From an uncultured Faecalibacterium sp. (GTDB taxonomy: Bacteria; Bacillota; Clostridia; Oscillospirales; Ruminococcaceae), in contig CAKTEM010000013.1 in NCBI GenBank assembly GCA_934548045.1, forward strand, positions 1 through 64,000: DNA of 64,000 nt, given 5' to 3'. The notes under the pieces were generated by a model. That model ran no database searches. It was not told where the DNA came from and worked only from the letters and a program-made list of their open reading frames with translations. The position numbers and the translations under genes are program-made. The first letter of the stretch is position 1; each line of letters starts with the position of its first letter. This document shows, one piece after another, positions 32,401 to 39,304 of the stretch.

Positions 32401-33644
32401 CGTTTCCAGAAGTAGCCCAAAATCTGAGCAATCTGTGGGGTCTGTTCCAGCGAGACGGCATGGCAGAGACCATCACCTCGGCTGCATCCACCTTCGTGAG
32501 TGTCATTGAAGGTGACTATGGTTCCGCACTGGGTTCGGCATTGAACTTCGCGCTGAATCTGGCAAGCACGGACTTTGGCAAGACGCTCATCGAACGGATC
32601 GGTAAAGAACTGAAAAACGTCGACTGGACAAAACTGTTTGGCATCGGCGGACTGATCAAAGAGCTGTTCGGCACGACTGGGTTGTTTCCGGAAGTGGGAG
32701 CAGCATTTGCAAGCATCTTCGGTGAGGGCGGCGTGATCGCTTCGGCCATTGCGAGCCTTGGGCTGACCGTTCCGGAGCTTGGTCTTATCGCACTGGCCAT
32801 AGCAGCGGTCGCCTTTGCAGGATACGAGCTGGTGACCCATTGGGAGGATGTAAAGCAGTGGTTCGCCGGATTTGGCGAGTGGTGGTCGAACCTCTTCGAG
32901 AACCTGAAGAAGGGCGTTCAGGGATTTGTCAAATGGGTCGGTGAGAAAGTCAGCGGATTCATCGAGAACGTCACTACCATCGGCTCCCAGATCGCAGAGG
33001 GCCTGCTGAAGGGGATCACCGGCGCGGCAGAGTCCGTCTGGAACGGCGTGAAGAGCATCGGCGAGGGGATCGTGAGCGGTTTCAAGAAACTGTTCGGCAT
33101 CCATTCACCCTCGACTGTCATGGCCGAACTGGGGGCCTACATGGGTCAGGGCTTTGCAAATGGTATCACAAGTACCGAGGATGGTGTGAATCATTCGATG
33201 GACGAGATGACCAGCTCTGTACTCGATATCGCCACGAATGCAGCCCAAATGCTCTATGATATTGCGACCGGACAGGAGAGTGCAGAACCGATTTTCACGC
33301 CGGTGCTGAACCTTTCCGACTATGCTACACCGACCGGTTGGGCAGCCACGCAGGCCTATACACCCTCTGCTGAAACAGCTGAGCGTGTTTACCGGAGCAA
33401 TGAACTTGCTCAGTCGATTAGCGGCTATAGCAGTCAAAATGGAATTCCTGTCAAGACGAGCAATGATAACAGTGATGTTGTGACTGCAATCGGACAGCTG
33501 GGTGACCGGGTGGACAAAATGGGCGAGAAACTGAGCAAACTGAAACTCGTGCTGGACAGCGGAAAGACGGTAGGCGAACTGACACCGGGCTTTGACAGCT
33601 CGATGGGAAAGCGGAGCCTGCTGGCAGAAAGGGGAGTGATCTGA
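26490..33644 (+). CDS. tape measure protein
   Basis: A 2384-aa protein that sets tail length and is ejected with DNA. The N-terminus (REVDERVVQMQFDNAQFERG) and the TMP core (YETQINAVQTILANTSSKGT, MYQLSQALASGTVKLQDWNS) are characteristic. Hydrophobic repeats lie around residues 770-1180. GIxSPS motifs occur at three places (INSPSTMM, IHSPSDLA, IHSPSTVM). A Ser/Thr linker (nt about 30980-31050) is followed by three 90-residue charged repeats. Three exact TTCAAAATGG copies (27781, 29419, 30811) lie in it, read each time as LQNG or IQNG, plus a near copy at 33434 read as SQNG. Confidence 0.93.
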   Translation: MSREVDERVVQMQFDNAQFERGTRQTMGTLEKLKQSLQFKGVEKGFERISSASQKVNFSEMTRALESIESRFSAVNVIAVTALTNITNKAIATGERLVKALSLDPVISGFQEYETQINAVQTILANTSSKGTTLDQVNAALDELNHYADLTIYNFTEMTRNIGTFTAAGVDLDTSVAAIKGIANLAAVSGSTSQQASTAMYQLSQALASGTVKLQDWNSVVNAGMGGQVFQDALKETARVHGIAIDSMIAKEGSFRETLSKGWLTSSILTETLQKFTGDLNEETLKSIGYTDEQIKKIMEMGKTANDAATKVKTFSQLKDTLAEALQSGWTQTWQTVIGDFEEAKELFTKFSDVFSDLINKSSEARNTVLEGGLNSGWQQLSTALGDSADFYSQMLEKVMLANGSISQKQIDDAGSFAKALQQGGVSAEQLQNGLNESTQQLQALSKLSDKELMAKGLDPTQVKALAKSFEEVNQKIADGSLNLDTYSKKIGELSGREHLFQSIWNIFEAIEKVVQPVMKAWQKMFSPVNAEQIYSIAEAIDSFTAKLSISDETADKIERTFSGVFAVLNVGRNALLAVGKVLGEVFNAASPLAGGFLSITAALGDCLVEMANAVNNSTVFKATLDGIHWIIGKVSEGMQAFAGVLTNVSNNVSVVFDPLKTLGEWFTSFINFIAPGLYAFGSAADEVFKEFGASAKEAFNSLDTEKLANVVNSGLIAGILAGIKGFLKSAQELTSSAGDIIGTIKSTIGSLGEAIDTWKQSKKTETLMTIAKSVAIMAASLTVLSMIKTERLAGSIGALTATIGELVGAFLLLDKFGGNTKSTKLTAMSVAMVAMASSALILAGAAAKLASIDSGKLVSSIVALGSIMGGLTAVSVVLSKTGGKFMKGATGMIAFATAIRILASAVNAMSGLNWDQMKIGLGGIGILCVELAAFLATSKFDKLGVLKGTGLILLATALNILQSAVAKFGSMNWDEIQNGLSAVGIALAEFAAFGFAAGFSKKMLATSSSVLILSTSMVVLSKAMSSISSLDGESIKKSLIAIGGALTEFVLALNFTKGTLGSAASLTTMTVAINLLVPALTGLGNLSLAQIGTGLLAIAGAFGVVGVAATLLAPAAPVIVSLSLAISALAVSIGAMMALAPAADFFGKLGESLSALNGLSFQVFLANIKSIAWLLVEFVAGIFQGLATIAGSIASSIATIVSAVCDGIAQAAPSIGNALAQLIVTVCNVIVQCSEPIGQALFTLGTVTIQTIIDLIGWAWDGGEGGGIKGALEGLWSSITSFIGEKFNPMNLFKVQEGSLLDNLLNAANKAADERNATEYGEDVGDKLAEGMDNSQKTIKESGVNLAKTVDEATKDTAGINSPSTMMEENGYWLDMGLAQGMEGSAGMSAITAACSNISSVINGQFRDYWGIHSPSDLAYGDAGNIVAGLANGFTTTDQLQNGVTALNNGIQTTLLGGLDTTKTEATNKAGEIVSALNNVFSGTTTTAEDILKTLSGSGSTTTTTPTTTGSTTKSTKTGKTLAEQIAENYSKKLKSNKYLLEAADKEYSLWEAREGGVATSEQMALKRSEYVGKQISLQTSRVKIAQEQYDTLLKKVGKNNDKTREAYNTLLDEQKSLEELKRNQYDDLYSDKLDRYSAESTRAEKEYALWEAREGDAATAEELATKKSEYLGHQIEIQTNRIQTAQEQYDKLVGTLGENDTKTHEAYNTLLDEQANLEELKRNRYESTYSDVFDRYDSESSAAENEYSFWSSKYEKTATVAEKSNKQIELINKKIGIQAKALTTAEEEYTKTKEEFGEQSQKTQDAYARYLKEQIEYQQLVNNLNNAELDRFDKQNERYALEMKTYSNQQSILLKLFEDGDYGVVTSTINMGAALRNMSYQLKRTTNAYDKYNEYVQAGTQNTDDGLAALHELQDERYSFIGYAEAFANALNVGDDAKRMVMQFGNAIANNGHYLQDGFSTAYKKIQAAFPEVAQNLSNLWGLFQRDGMAETITSAASTFVSVIEGDYGSALGSALNFALNLASTDFGKTLIERIGKELKNVDWTKLFGIGGLIKELFGTTGLFPEVGAAFASIFGEGGVIASAIASLGLTVPELGLIALAIAAVAFAGYELVTHWEDVKQWFAGFGEWWSNLFENLKKGVQGFVKWVGEKVSGFIENVTTIGSQIAEGLLKGITGAAESVWNGVKSIGEGIVSGFKKLFGIHSPSTVMAELGAYMGQGFANGITSTEDGVNHSMDEMTSSVLDIATNAAQMLYDIATGQESAEPIFTPVLNLSDYATPTGWAATQAYTPSAETAERVYRSNELAQSISGYSSQNGIPVKTSNDNSDVVTAIGQLGDRVDKMGEKLSKLKLVLDSGKTVGELTPGFDSSMGKRSLLAERGVI
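31110..31990 (+). repeat. three tandem coiled-coil repeats inside the tape measure gene
   Basis: The segments starting KEYSLWEAREGG, KEYALWEAREGD and NEYSFWSSKYEK each run about 95 residues and end near ELKRNQYDD, ELKRNRYES and NNLNNAELD. Repeats 1 and 2 are close; repeat 3 has diverged. Gain or loss of one repeat would change tail length by a fixed step. Confidence 0.75.
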
Positions 33645-33645
33645 G

Positions 33646-34344
33646 ATGGAACGGGAATTTTCGGTGAATTTTGGTTCGTACAACACATGGACGGACTGGC
33701 ATCTCATCCCGGCAGCGCGGCCCATCGTGATGCCGCCCGAAGAGAAGACCCATGACATCGAACTGCCCTGCGGAAACGGAGTCATCGACGCTGCGCAGGC
33801 CCTGACCGGATACCCTGTTTACAAAAACCGGGAAGGAAGCTGGGATTTCTACATTGAGAACGACATTGAGCCGTTCGTGACGATCTATCACAAGATGCTG
33901 GCGGCCCTTTCCGGGAGGACGCTGCGTGTGAGTCTGGAAGAAGACCCGGCGTATTTCTACGAGGGAAAGTGCAGGGTGTCGAACCCGAAGCAGAATAACG
34001 GTCACACGATGGTCACCATCAACTACGACCTGAAGCCGTACAAGCACAAGTTCAGCGAGGTGGGAAAGACCGTGACCCATACCGTAAACGGCACAAAGAC
34101 CCTTTTCAGCGGCAACGTGAGCGATTTCAGCGATGAACCGGTCTGCCCGAAGTTCCGTGTGACGTTAAGTTCCGGAACCGGCATGACGGTCGAGTTCGTG
34201 ACCCCAAATCTTCGATACTCGACGGTCCTCACCAACGGAACCTGGGCAAACCCAGCCATCATGCTGATCCCCCACCAGACGGCGACCATCACCGCCAAGG
34301 GGAACGGCACCATCAAATTTCAGGCGAATGGAGGGTGGTTTTAA
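33646..34344 (+). CDS. distal tail protein Dit
   Basis: A 232-aa protein starting 1 base after the tape measure stop (ATG 33646). MEREFSVNFGSYNTWTDWHL, HDIELPCGNGVIDAAQALTG, FRVTLSSG and the terminal beta-rich galectin-like half fit the siphovirus Dit family, which forms the hub joining tube and baseplate. It lies in the canonical place between tape measure and Tal. Confidence 0.85.
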   Translation: MEREFSVNFGSYNTWTDWHLIPAARPIVMPPEEKTHDIELPCGNGVIDAAQALTGYPVYKNREGSWDFYIENDIEPFVTIYHKMLAALSGRTLRVSLEEDPAYFYEGKCRVSNPKQNNGHTMVTINYDLKPYKHKFSEVGKTVTHTVNGTKTLFSGNVSDFSDEPVCPKFRVTLSSGTGMTVEFVTPNLRYSTVLTNGTWANPAIMLIPHQTATITAKGNGTIKFQANGGWF

Positions 34345-37035
34345 ATGTTCAACGCATACGCGGACGGACAGCTCTTTTATTCGCCACGGCTGGTGGACGA
34401 AGGGCTTGCCATCGCGGAGCCAAAATGCACGGTGGAACTGAACAAGGCCGGAAGCTTTACCTTCGACTTGCCGAGCAGCAACCCGTTCTACAACCGGCTG
34501 CACAAGATGAAGACCATCATCACCCTGAAAGACGACAACGAGATCGTGTGGAAAGGCCGGGTCCTGAACGATGACCGGAACTTTTACAACACGAAAAGCG
34601 TTGTCTGCGAGGGTGAGTGTGCCTTCCTGAATGACATCGAGTATCCCCCACACGATCACTCCAAAAAAGGAATCAAAATGGGGGAGTATTTCAAGAAGCT
34701 CATCGACTATTATGCCTCGGAGTGTTCCGCCAGCCGGATGCTCAAGACCGGAACTGTCAAGGGTGGATTTGCGGATGTTCTCATCTACCCGAAAACCAGC
34801 GAGTACACGAACATCTGGAACCTCGTATCGGGAAACATCATCGGCGCGTCCAATGGCAAAGTGGGCAAGAATGAGGTCGACCTGAGCGAGTATGACCGAT
34901 ATCTCCGCATCCGGCGCGTGGACGGCGTCTCGTATCTGGATCTTCTGGAAGACATCGGCGAGCGGTCAGGCCAGACCATCGAGTTCGGAAAGAATCTGCT
35001 GGATCTGAGCGAATACATCGACGCATCGAACGTTTACACCTACATCATCCCACTGGGAAAGATGCAGAACAACGGAAAGCGCGTTGACATCAAGTCGAAG
35101 ACCGGCGGAAACAACTATCTGCGGTCGGAAGTGGGCGAGAACCTGTTCGGCAAAATTCAGAAGTCGGTCATTTGGGAAGACGAGACCAGCCCGACCAACC
35201 TGATGAACAAAGGCAAGGCAAAGCTGGAAAAAGCCATCAAAATGGCGACGAAGATCACCATCCGGGCCTTTGACCTGCATCTGATCGACGTGAATACGGA
35301 CAACATCCGGGTCGGCGATACGGTACGAGTGGTGAGCGTGCCGCATGGCATCGACTCGGATTTTCTTTGTTCTAAAATCAGCTGCGACATCCAGAACCCG
35401 GAGAATACCGAGTACACCTTCGGACTGGATTTCGAGACACTGACAGGAGGATATGCCTCTTACAAGCAGACAAACGATTACAAGATTGCGAGCGCGCTGG
35501 AACAGGGAGAGGAAAACGCGCAGGGTCTGGTGGATGCACTGAAAACGATGGGCGACCTTCAGACACAGGTGGATGGAAACATCACATCGTGGTTTTATCC
35601 CGGTGTGCCGACAGCGAACAATTATCCTGCGTCTGAGTGGAACACCCCGGAGCTGAAGGCGGCACATCTGGGCGATTTATACTACGACAAAGACACCGGT
35701 ATCGGATACCGCTGGACGGCTTCCGGTGACAGTTACACATGGGAGACCATCAAGGATGCTGAGGTCGGAGAAGCATTGCGAGCGGCGGCGAACGCGCAGG
35801 CGACCGCAGATGGAAAGATACGGTGTTTTACAGTAACACCATTTCCGCCCTATGAGGTTGGCGACTTGTGGGCGCAGGGCGCAAGCGGTGATATGCTGAG
35901 CTGCAATCGCAATCGTGTAAAAGGGGAGAAATTCAATGCTGCGGACTGGGTAAAAACCTCGAAATATACGGACGACAGTTATGCACACGGACTCGAAACT
36001 GCTCTTAATACGAAAATCGGAAACCTGAGCAAGCAGCTGGACGGCAAAGTGGAACTCTGGTTCTATGGGGCGGAGCCGACAACAACGAACGTACCTGCGA
36101 AGAACTGGACGACAGACACATTGAAAAATCAGCATATCGACGACCTGTATTACAACACCGCAAACGGCAAATGTTACCGCTGGACGAAAAATGGTGATAC
36201 TTACCGCTGGGAGCTGGTGCGTGATGCGGATATTGCAGCTGCACTGAAGCAGGCACAAAATGCGCAGGCTGCGGCAGATGGAAAGATACGGTGTTTTACA
36301 GACCTGCCGACCCCACCCTACGACAAGGGAGACCTGTGGACCTGTTTGAAGACAGAATCCATTCTCAACTCGGTCGGAAATGGGATGCTGTCGTTCGATT
36401 TCTATCAAGGCGAGTTGTACCGGTGTGTGACCGACAAGAAAAAAGGCGAAAGTTTTTATGGAGACGACTGGCAGAAAGCGACTCATTACACAGATGACAC
36501 CCGTGCGAATGAAGCGTCAAAAACAGCAACTGACTACATCACCGACGACGGCAAGGGGAATGTGAACTACGGCACGAACGGAAGCGGCACGACAACGAAT
36601 AAGGACGGATTGCAGCTGAACGGCGTACGAAACATGACACCCATCTGGGATGGCAGAGAGAATACCCACAGCATGTCTGCCGGAACAGTCCTTTGCCGGA
36701 ACGCACTCATCACGTTTACCGCCGTCGCCATCGGCTGTAAGGAATGTTACACAAGTCCGCTGGACAGCTCGTCAGCAGACGGCGACCTGATCCAGTACAC
36801 CATCATACCAGTCAACGGGCAGGAAGCAAGATGTACTTATGTCTGGGATAAGACCCGTATCCGGAAAGTGACCGTAAGCAAGACGGGCATCACGGTCGGT
36901 GCCGGTGGATGGTACACGAGCGAGAAGCTGAGTGGATCTGCATTATGGCCGTGGGCCGGAGACCTGACATACGGAGCAAAGTTCAACAAGAACGACAAGT
37001 GCTGCGTGCCGGTGGTCGTCTACGGCTTTCTATAA
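34345..37035 (+). CDS. tail-associated protein (Tal/prophage endopeptidase tail type) with duplicated C-terminal modules
   Basis: An 896-aa protein. The first 380 residues (FNAYADGQLFYSPR, ELNKAGSFTFDLPSSNPFYN, VSYLDLLEDIGERSGQTIEF) match the N-terminal hub of siphovirus Tal proteins, which closes the tail tube. The C-terminal part contains two related blocks, beginning SWFYPGVPTANNYPASEW (nt about 35587) and LWFYGAEPTTTNVPAKNW (nt about 36055), each ending ADGKIRCFT. A 27-bp stretch at 35806-35832 is identical to 36274-36300 although the rest has diverged. Likely adhesion or carbohydrate-binding modules. Confidence 0.85.
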   Translation: MFNAYADGQLFYSPRLVDEGLAIAEPKCTVELNKAGSFTFDLPSSNPFYNRLHKMKTIITLKDDNEIVWKGRVLNDDRNFYNTKSVVCEGECAFLNDIEYPPHDHSKKGIKMGEYFKKLIDYYASECSASRMLKTGTVKGGFADVLIYPKTSEYTNIWNLVSGNIIGASNGKVGKNEVDLSEYDRYLRIRRVDGVSYLDLLEDIGERSGQTIEFGKNLLDLSEYIDASNVYTYIIPLGKMQNNGKRVDIKSKTGGNNYLRSEVGENLFGKIQKSVIWEDETSPTNLMNKGKAKLEKAIKMATKITIRAFDLHLIDVNTDNIRVGDTVRVVSVPHGIDSDFLCSKISCDIQNPENTEYTFGLDFETLTGGYASYKQTNDYKIASALEQGEENAQGLVDALKTMGDLQTQVDGNITSWFYPGVPTANNYPASEWNTPELKAAHLGDLYYDKDTGIGYRWTASGDSYTWETIKDAEVGEALRAAANAQATADGKIRCFTVTPFPPYEVGDLWAQGASGDMLSCNRNRVKGEKFNAADWVKTSKYTDDSYAHGLETALNTKIGNLSKQLDGKVELWFYGAEPTTTNVPAKNWTTDTLKNQHIDDLYYNTANGKCYRWTKNGDTYRWELVRDADIAAALKQAQNAQAAADGKIRCFTDLPTPPYDKGDLWTCLKTESILNSVGNGMLSFDFYQGELYRCVTDKKKGESFYGDDWQKATHYTDDTRANEASKTATDYITDDGKGNVNYGTNGSGTTTNKDGLQLNGVRNMTPIWDGRENTHSMSAGTVLCRNALITFTAVAIGCKECYTSPLDSSSADGDLIQYTIIPVNGQEARCTYVWDKTRIRKVTVSKTGITVGAGGWYTSEKLSGSALWPWAGDLTYGAKFNKNDKCCVPVVVYGFL

Positions 37036-37059
37036 AAAGAACGAAAGAGGTGATGAAAC

Positions 37060-37287
37060 ATGTACGAAGTGACGTACGACTCCGGCGGAACGATCCGGAG
37101 CATCGGGATGATCGACACCCGGTGGATCGCAGACCTCGCACATCCTCCAGACGGGGTGCTTTACACGGAGACCCTTCCGGAAGGAAGCGATATCCCGGAG
37201 CGTTACAAAATTCAAAATGGAGTATTTGTAGAGGCTCCGGCAGAAACCGAAGAAGATAAGACCGAAGAGGAGGTAACCTATCCATGA
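37060..37287 (+). CDS. small baseplate-associated protein, 75 aa
   Basis: MYEVTYDSGGTIRSIGMIDT with RYKIQNGVFVEAPAETEEDK is a short protein often found between Tal and receptor-binding genes. It contains a TTCAAAATGG copy read as IQNG at 37211-37220. The acidic end overlaps the next gene's ATG (37284) in an ATGA coupling. Function unknown. Confidence 0.5.
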   Translation: MYEVTYDSGGTIRSIGMIDTRWIADLAHPPDGVLYTETLPEGSDIPERYKIQNGVFVEAPAETEEDKTEEEVTYP

Positions 37288-38459
37288 TCGAACTGAATCT
37301 GATCCTTTCCAAGAACGGAGAGGCACAGCTGGCAGACGGCAGCAACACCCTGAACATGGGCTATCAGGGCAACCAGAACGTCTATGCCATCCATGTTTCG
37401 CCCCGTGACGAGTGGGCAAACATGACCATCTGCGCCTACTGGCACACCCCGAACCGGGATGTCACACCCCCGGCGACCCTGTTCAGCAACAACGTTGCCA
37501 ATGTTCCGGCCATCGTGACGGCGATCTCCGGCGAGGGCAAGGTCGTCTTTCAGGGCGTGCGGAACGGTGTCATCGTTGCCAGTGCGAATGTGCCGTACAC
37601 CGTCGGCGAGAACGCAGGCACCGAGATGACCGACTTGCCTGCATCCGGCAGCACGACCTGGCAGCAGCTGGTAGCGGCTACACAGGCAAGTGCCGACAAG
37701 GCATCGCAGGCACAGCAGGCAACCGAGAAGGCCGTTACTAGTCTGAGTGCAGTGCTGACCAATAGTGCCGGTACCCACAACAGCATTTTCCGTGGCAAAA
37801 ACCTTGGCTCTGCCGTGACTGACGCCCAGTGGGCAGCTATCAAGGCAGGCACCTTCACGGACCTGTATGTTGGCGACTACTGGGTCATTGGAGGCGTGAA
37901 CTGGCGCATTGGCGGCTTTGACTACAATCTGCGCTGCGGTGATACGGACTTTACCACGCATCATGTCCTTATTGTGCCGGATAGCAGCATGTATAGCCAC
38001 AACATGAACGCCACGAATACCACGGTCGGCGGCTATGTCAACAGTCTGATGCGTCTGGAAGGTCTGGCACAGGCAAAACAGAAGGCCGTTGCGGCCTTTG
38101 GTTCCAGCCATGTGCTGAGCCACCGCATCTATCTGGTAAACGCCGTGACCAACGGCAAGCCTTCCGGCGGCGCATGGTTTGACGGTACTGTGGAGCTGAT
38201 GAACGAGTGCATGGTTTATGGCAGCCACATCTTTGCTCCGGCCTGTGATGGCAGCACGATCGTTACCAATTACACCACGGAAAAGAGCCAGCTGCCTCTG
38301 TTCCAGCTTGCGCCGAACCTTATCTCGAACCGACAGTGGTTCTGGCTGCGTGATGTGGTTTCGTCTAGCTACTTCGCGAGCGTGAACGGCCACGGTGATG
38401 CGAACTACGACTACGCGTCGCATGAGAATGGCGGGCGTCCGTATTTCCTGATCGGTTGA
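37284..38459 (+). CDS. DGR target protein: receptor-binding tail protein with variable C-terminus
   Basis: A 391-aa protein. Residues 1-110 (MIELNLILSKNGEAQLADGS, VYAIHVSPRDEWANM) resemble the N-terminal domain of baseplate or fibre proteins that anchors to the tail. A helical linker with AATQASADKASQAQQATEKA follows. The C-terminal 220 residues look like a C-type-lectin-like fold (GDYWVIGGVNWRIGGFDYNL) ending in the variable stretch SSSYFASVNGHGDANYDYAS and GGRPYFLIG. The last 85 bases before RPYF match the template repeat 719 bp downstream, so this is the protein diversified by the retroelement, presumably to change receptor specificity. Confidence 0.9.
   Translation: MIELNLILSKNGEAQLADGSNTLNMGYQGNQNVYAIHVSPRDEWANMTICAYWHTPNRDVTPPATLFSNNVANVPAIVTAISGEGKVVFQGVRNGVIVASANVPYTVGENAGTEMTDLPASGSTTWQQLVAATQASADKASQAQQATEKAVTSLSAVLTNSAGTHNSIFRGKNLGSAVTDAQWAAIKAGTFTDLYVGDYWVIGGVNWRIGGFDYNLRCGDTDFTTHHVLIVPDSSMYSHNMNATNTTVGGYVNSLMRLEGLAQAKQKAVAAFGSSHVLSHRIYLVNAVTNGKPSGGAWFDGTVELMNECMVYGSHIFAPACDGSTIVTNYTTEKSQLPLFQLAPNLISNRQWFWLRDVVSSSYFASVNGHGDANYDYASHENGGRPYFLIG
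38357..38441 (+). repeat. DGR variable repeat (VR)
   Basis: 85 bp that align without gaps to 39076-39160. Ten positions differ: nine are adenines in the template (VR 38368, 38380, 38388, 38389, 38391, 38397, 38409, 38412, 38421), one is T in the template and G here (38434), in the GC-rich 3' end where IMH elements lie. Changes fall mostly in AAC/AAT codons, turning N residues into S, G, H, D or Y. Confidence 0.93.
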
Positions 38460-38468
38460 TCTTAAATC

Positions 38469-38500
38469 AGGCGGCCTTGTGCCGCCGTTATTTTTTGTGT
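38469..38500 (+). terminator. hairpin just downstream of VR (DGR cruciform and/or terminator)
   Basis: GGCGGC and GCCGCC pair around CTTGT, followed by GTTATTTTTT, about 10 bases after the target gene stop. A short GC-rich hairpin closely downstream of VR is needed for efficient retrohoming in the Bordetella phage DGR; the T-run also makes it a terminator candidate. Confidence 0.6.
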
Positions 38501-38517
38501 AAAAGAGGGTGAAAACT

Positions 38518-39051
38518 TTGTCCGATATCCCAGCACACCGCAGAAAAGCGACGACACTGGATGCCCAATCGCTTGCTTACAAGATCCGGTCGGAAATTAC
38601 GACCGAGCTGATGCTGACCTTCGGGTACAGTGAAAAGCGGCTGGAACAGCACATCCGGAAAGTGACCGAATACATCCCGAACGATGAAGTTCGTGAAATG
38701 ACCGCAGGCAGGCTCCGGGAATGTGAGGAGACCTTTGACATCTGGTTCATCGCACAGGAACGGGAAGCCATCATGAAGCTGGCACGCGGTATTGCGGCGC
38801 ATCTCCGTGCAGGGAACACGATCTGGCCGAGCAACCTGAAGGAGCTTGAGGAGCGTCGGCTCCAGTTCGACAAAGCTCTGGAGTGCTGCAACATGCTTCA
38901 GGATGAGCTGAACTACATCGCGAAAGTGTTACCGGCGGACAAGAACAAGTACACCCGTATCGTGCTGGAACTGGACAAAGAGTTTCACCTGATCAAGAAA
39001 TTAAGACAATCGGATAACAAACGCTTTTCGTCTCTTCTTCAAAATGGATGA
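38518..39051 (+). CDS. avd: accessory variability determinant (Avd)-like protein
   Basis: A 177-aa helical protein between VR and TR, the usual place of avd. AHRRKATTLDAQSLAYKIRS, IRKVTEYIPNDEVREMT, FDKALECCNMLQDELNYIAK and LDKEFHLIKKLRQSDNKRF give the four-helix pattern of Avd, the basic barrel-forming partner that binds the reverse transcriptase and the TR RNA. Start set at TTG 38518 (SD AGAGGG 8 bases before); GTG 38509 is possible. The stop lies directly after a TTCAAAATGG copy (39038-39047). Confidence 0.8.
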   Translation: MSDIPAHRRKATTLDAQSLAYKIRSEITTELMLTFGYSEKRLEQHIRKVTEYIPNDEVREMTAGRLRECEETFDIWFIAQEREAIMKLARGIAAHLRAGNTIWPSNLKELEERRLQFDKALECCNMLQDELNYIAKVLPADKNKYTRIVLELDKEFHLIKKLRQSDNKRFSSLLQNG

Positions 39052-39075
39052 GACAGTAAGAGGGCAATCTTTGCA

Positions 39076-39160
39076 GGTTTCGTCTAACTACTTCGCGAAC
39101 GTGAACAACAACGGTAATGCGAACTACAACAACGCGTCGAATGAGAATGGCGTGCGTCCG
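39076..39160 (+). repeat. DGR template repeat (TR)
   Basis: An 85-bp intergenic copy of the target gene's end, with about 25 adenines clustered in AAC/AAT triplets. It starts 25 bases after avd and is followed by 144 bp of spacer before the RT gene, where the priming structure of the TR RNA should be. A short frame through it is not a gene. Confidence 0.93.
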
Positions 39161-39304
39161 ATTTCACACCCGTGCATCTTGAGCAGGATTCTCACGCACG
39201 GCAATGGGAAAGGAAAGATTGTCCGTTCGGAACCAACCGATGAATGACAACTGCGACGGTTCCGGTCACGACCGATGAACTTATCGCGCAGTTTATGAGG
39301 CAAA

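Noticed and set aside
37278..38423. Minus-strand frame opposite the DGR target gene (381 codons)
   Set aside because: Antisense shadow; the plus-strand gene has SD, domains and VR.
39044..39247. A 67-codon frame through the template repeat
   Set aside because: It is a translation of the non-coding TR and its spacer; the same residues belong to the target protein's VR. No SD of its own.
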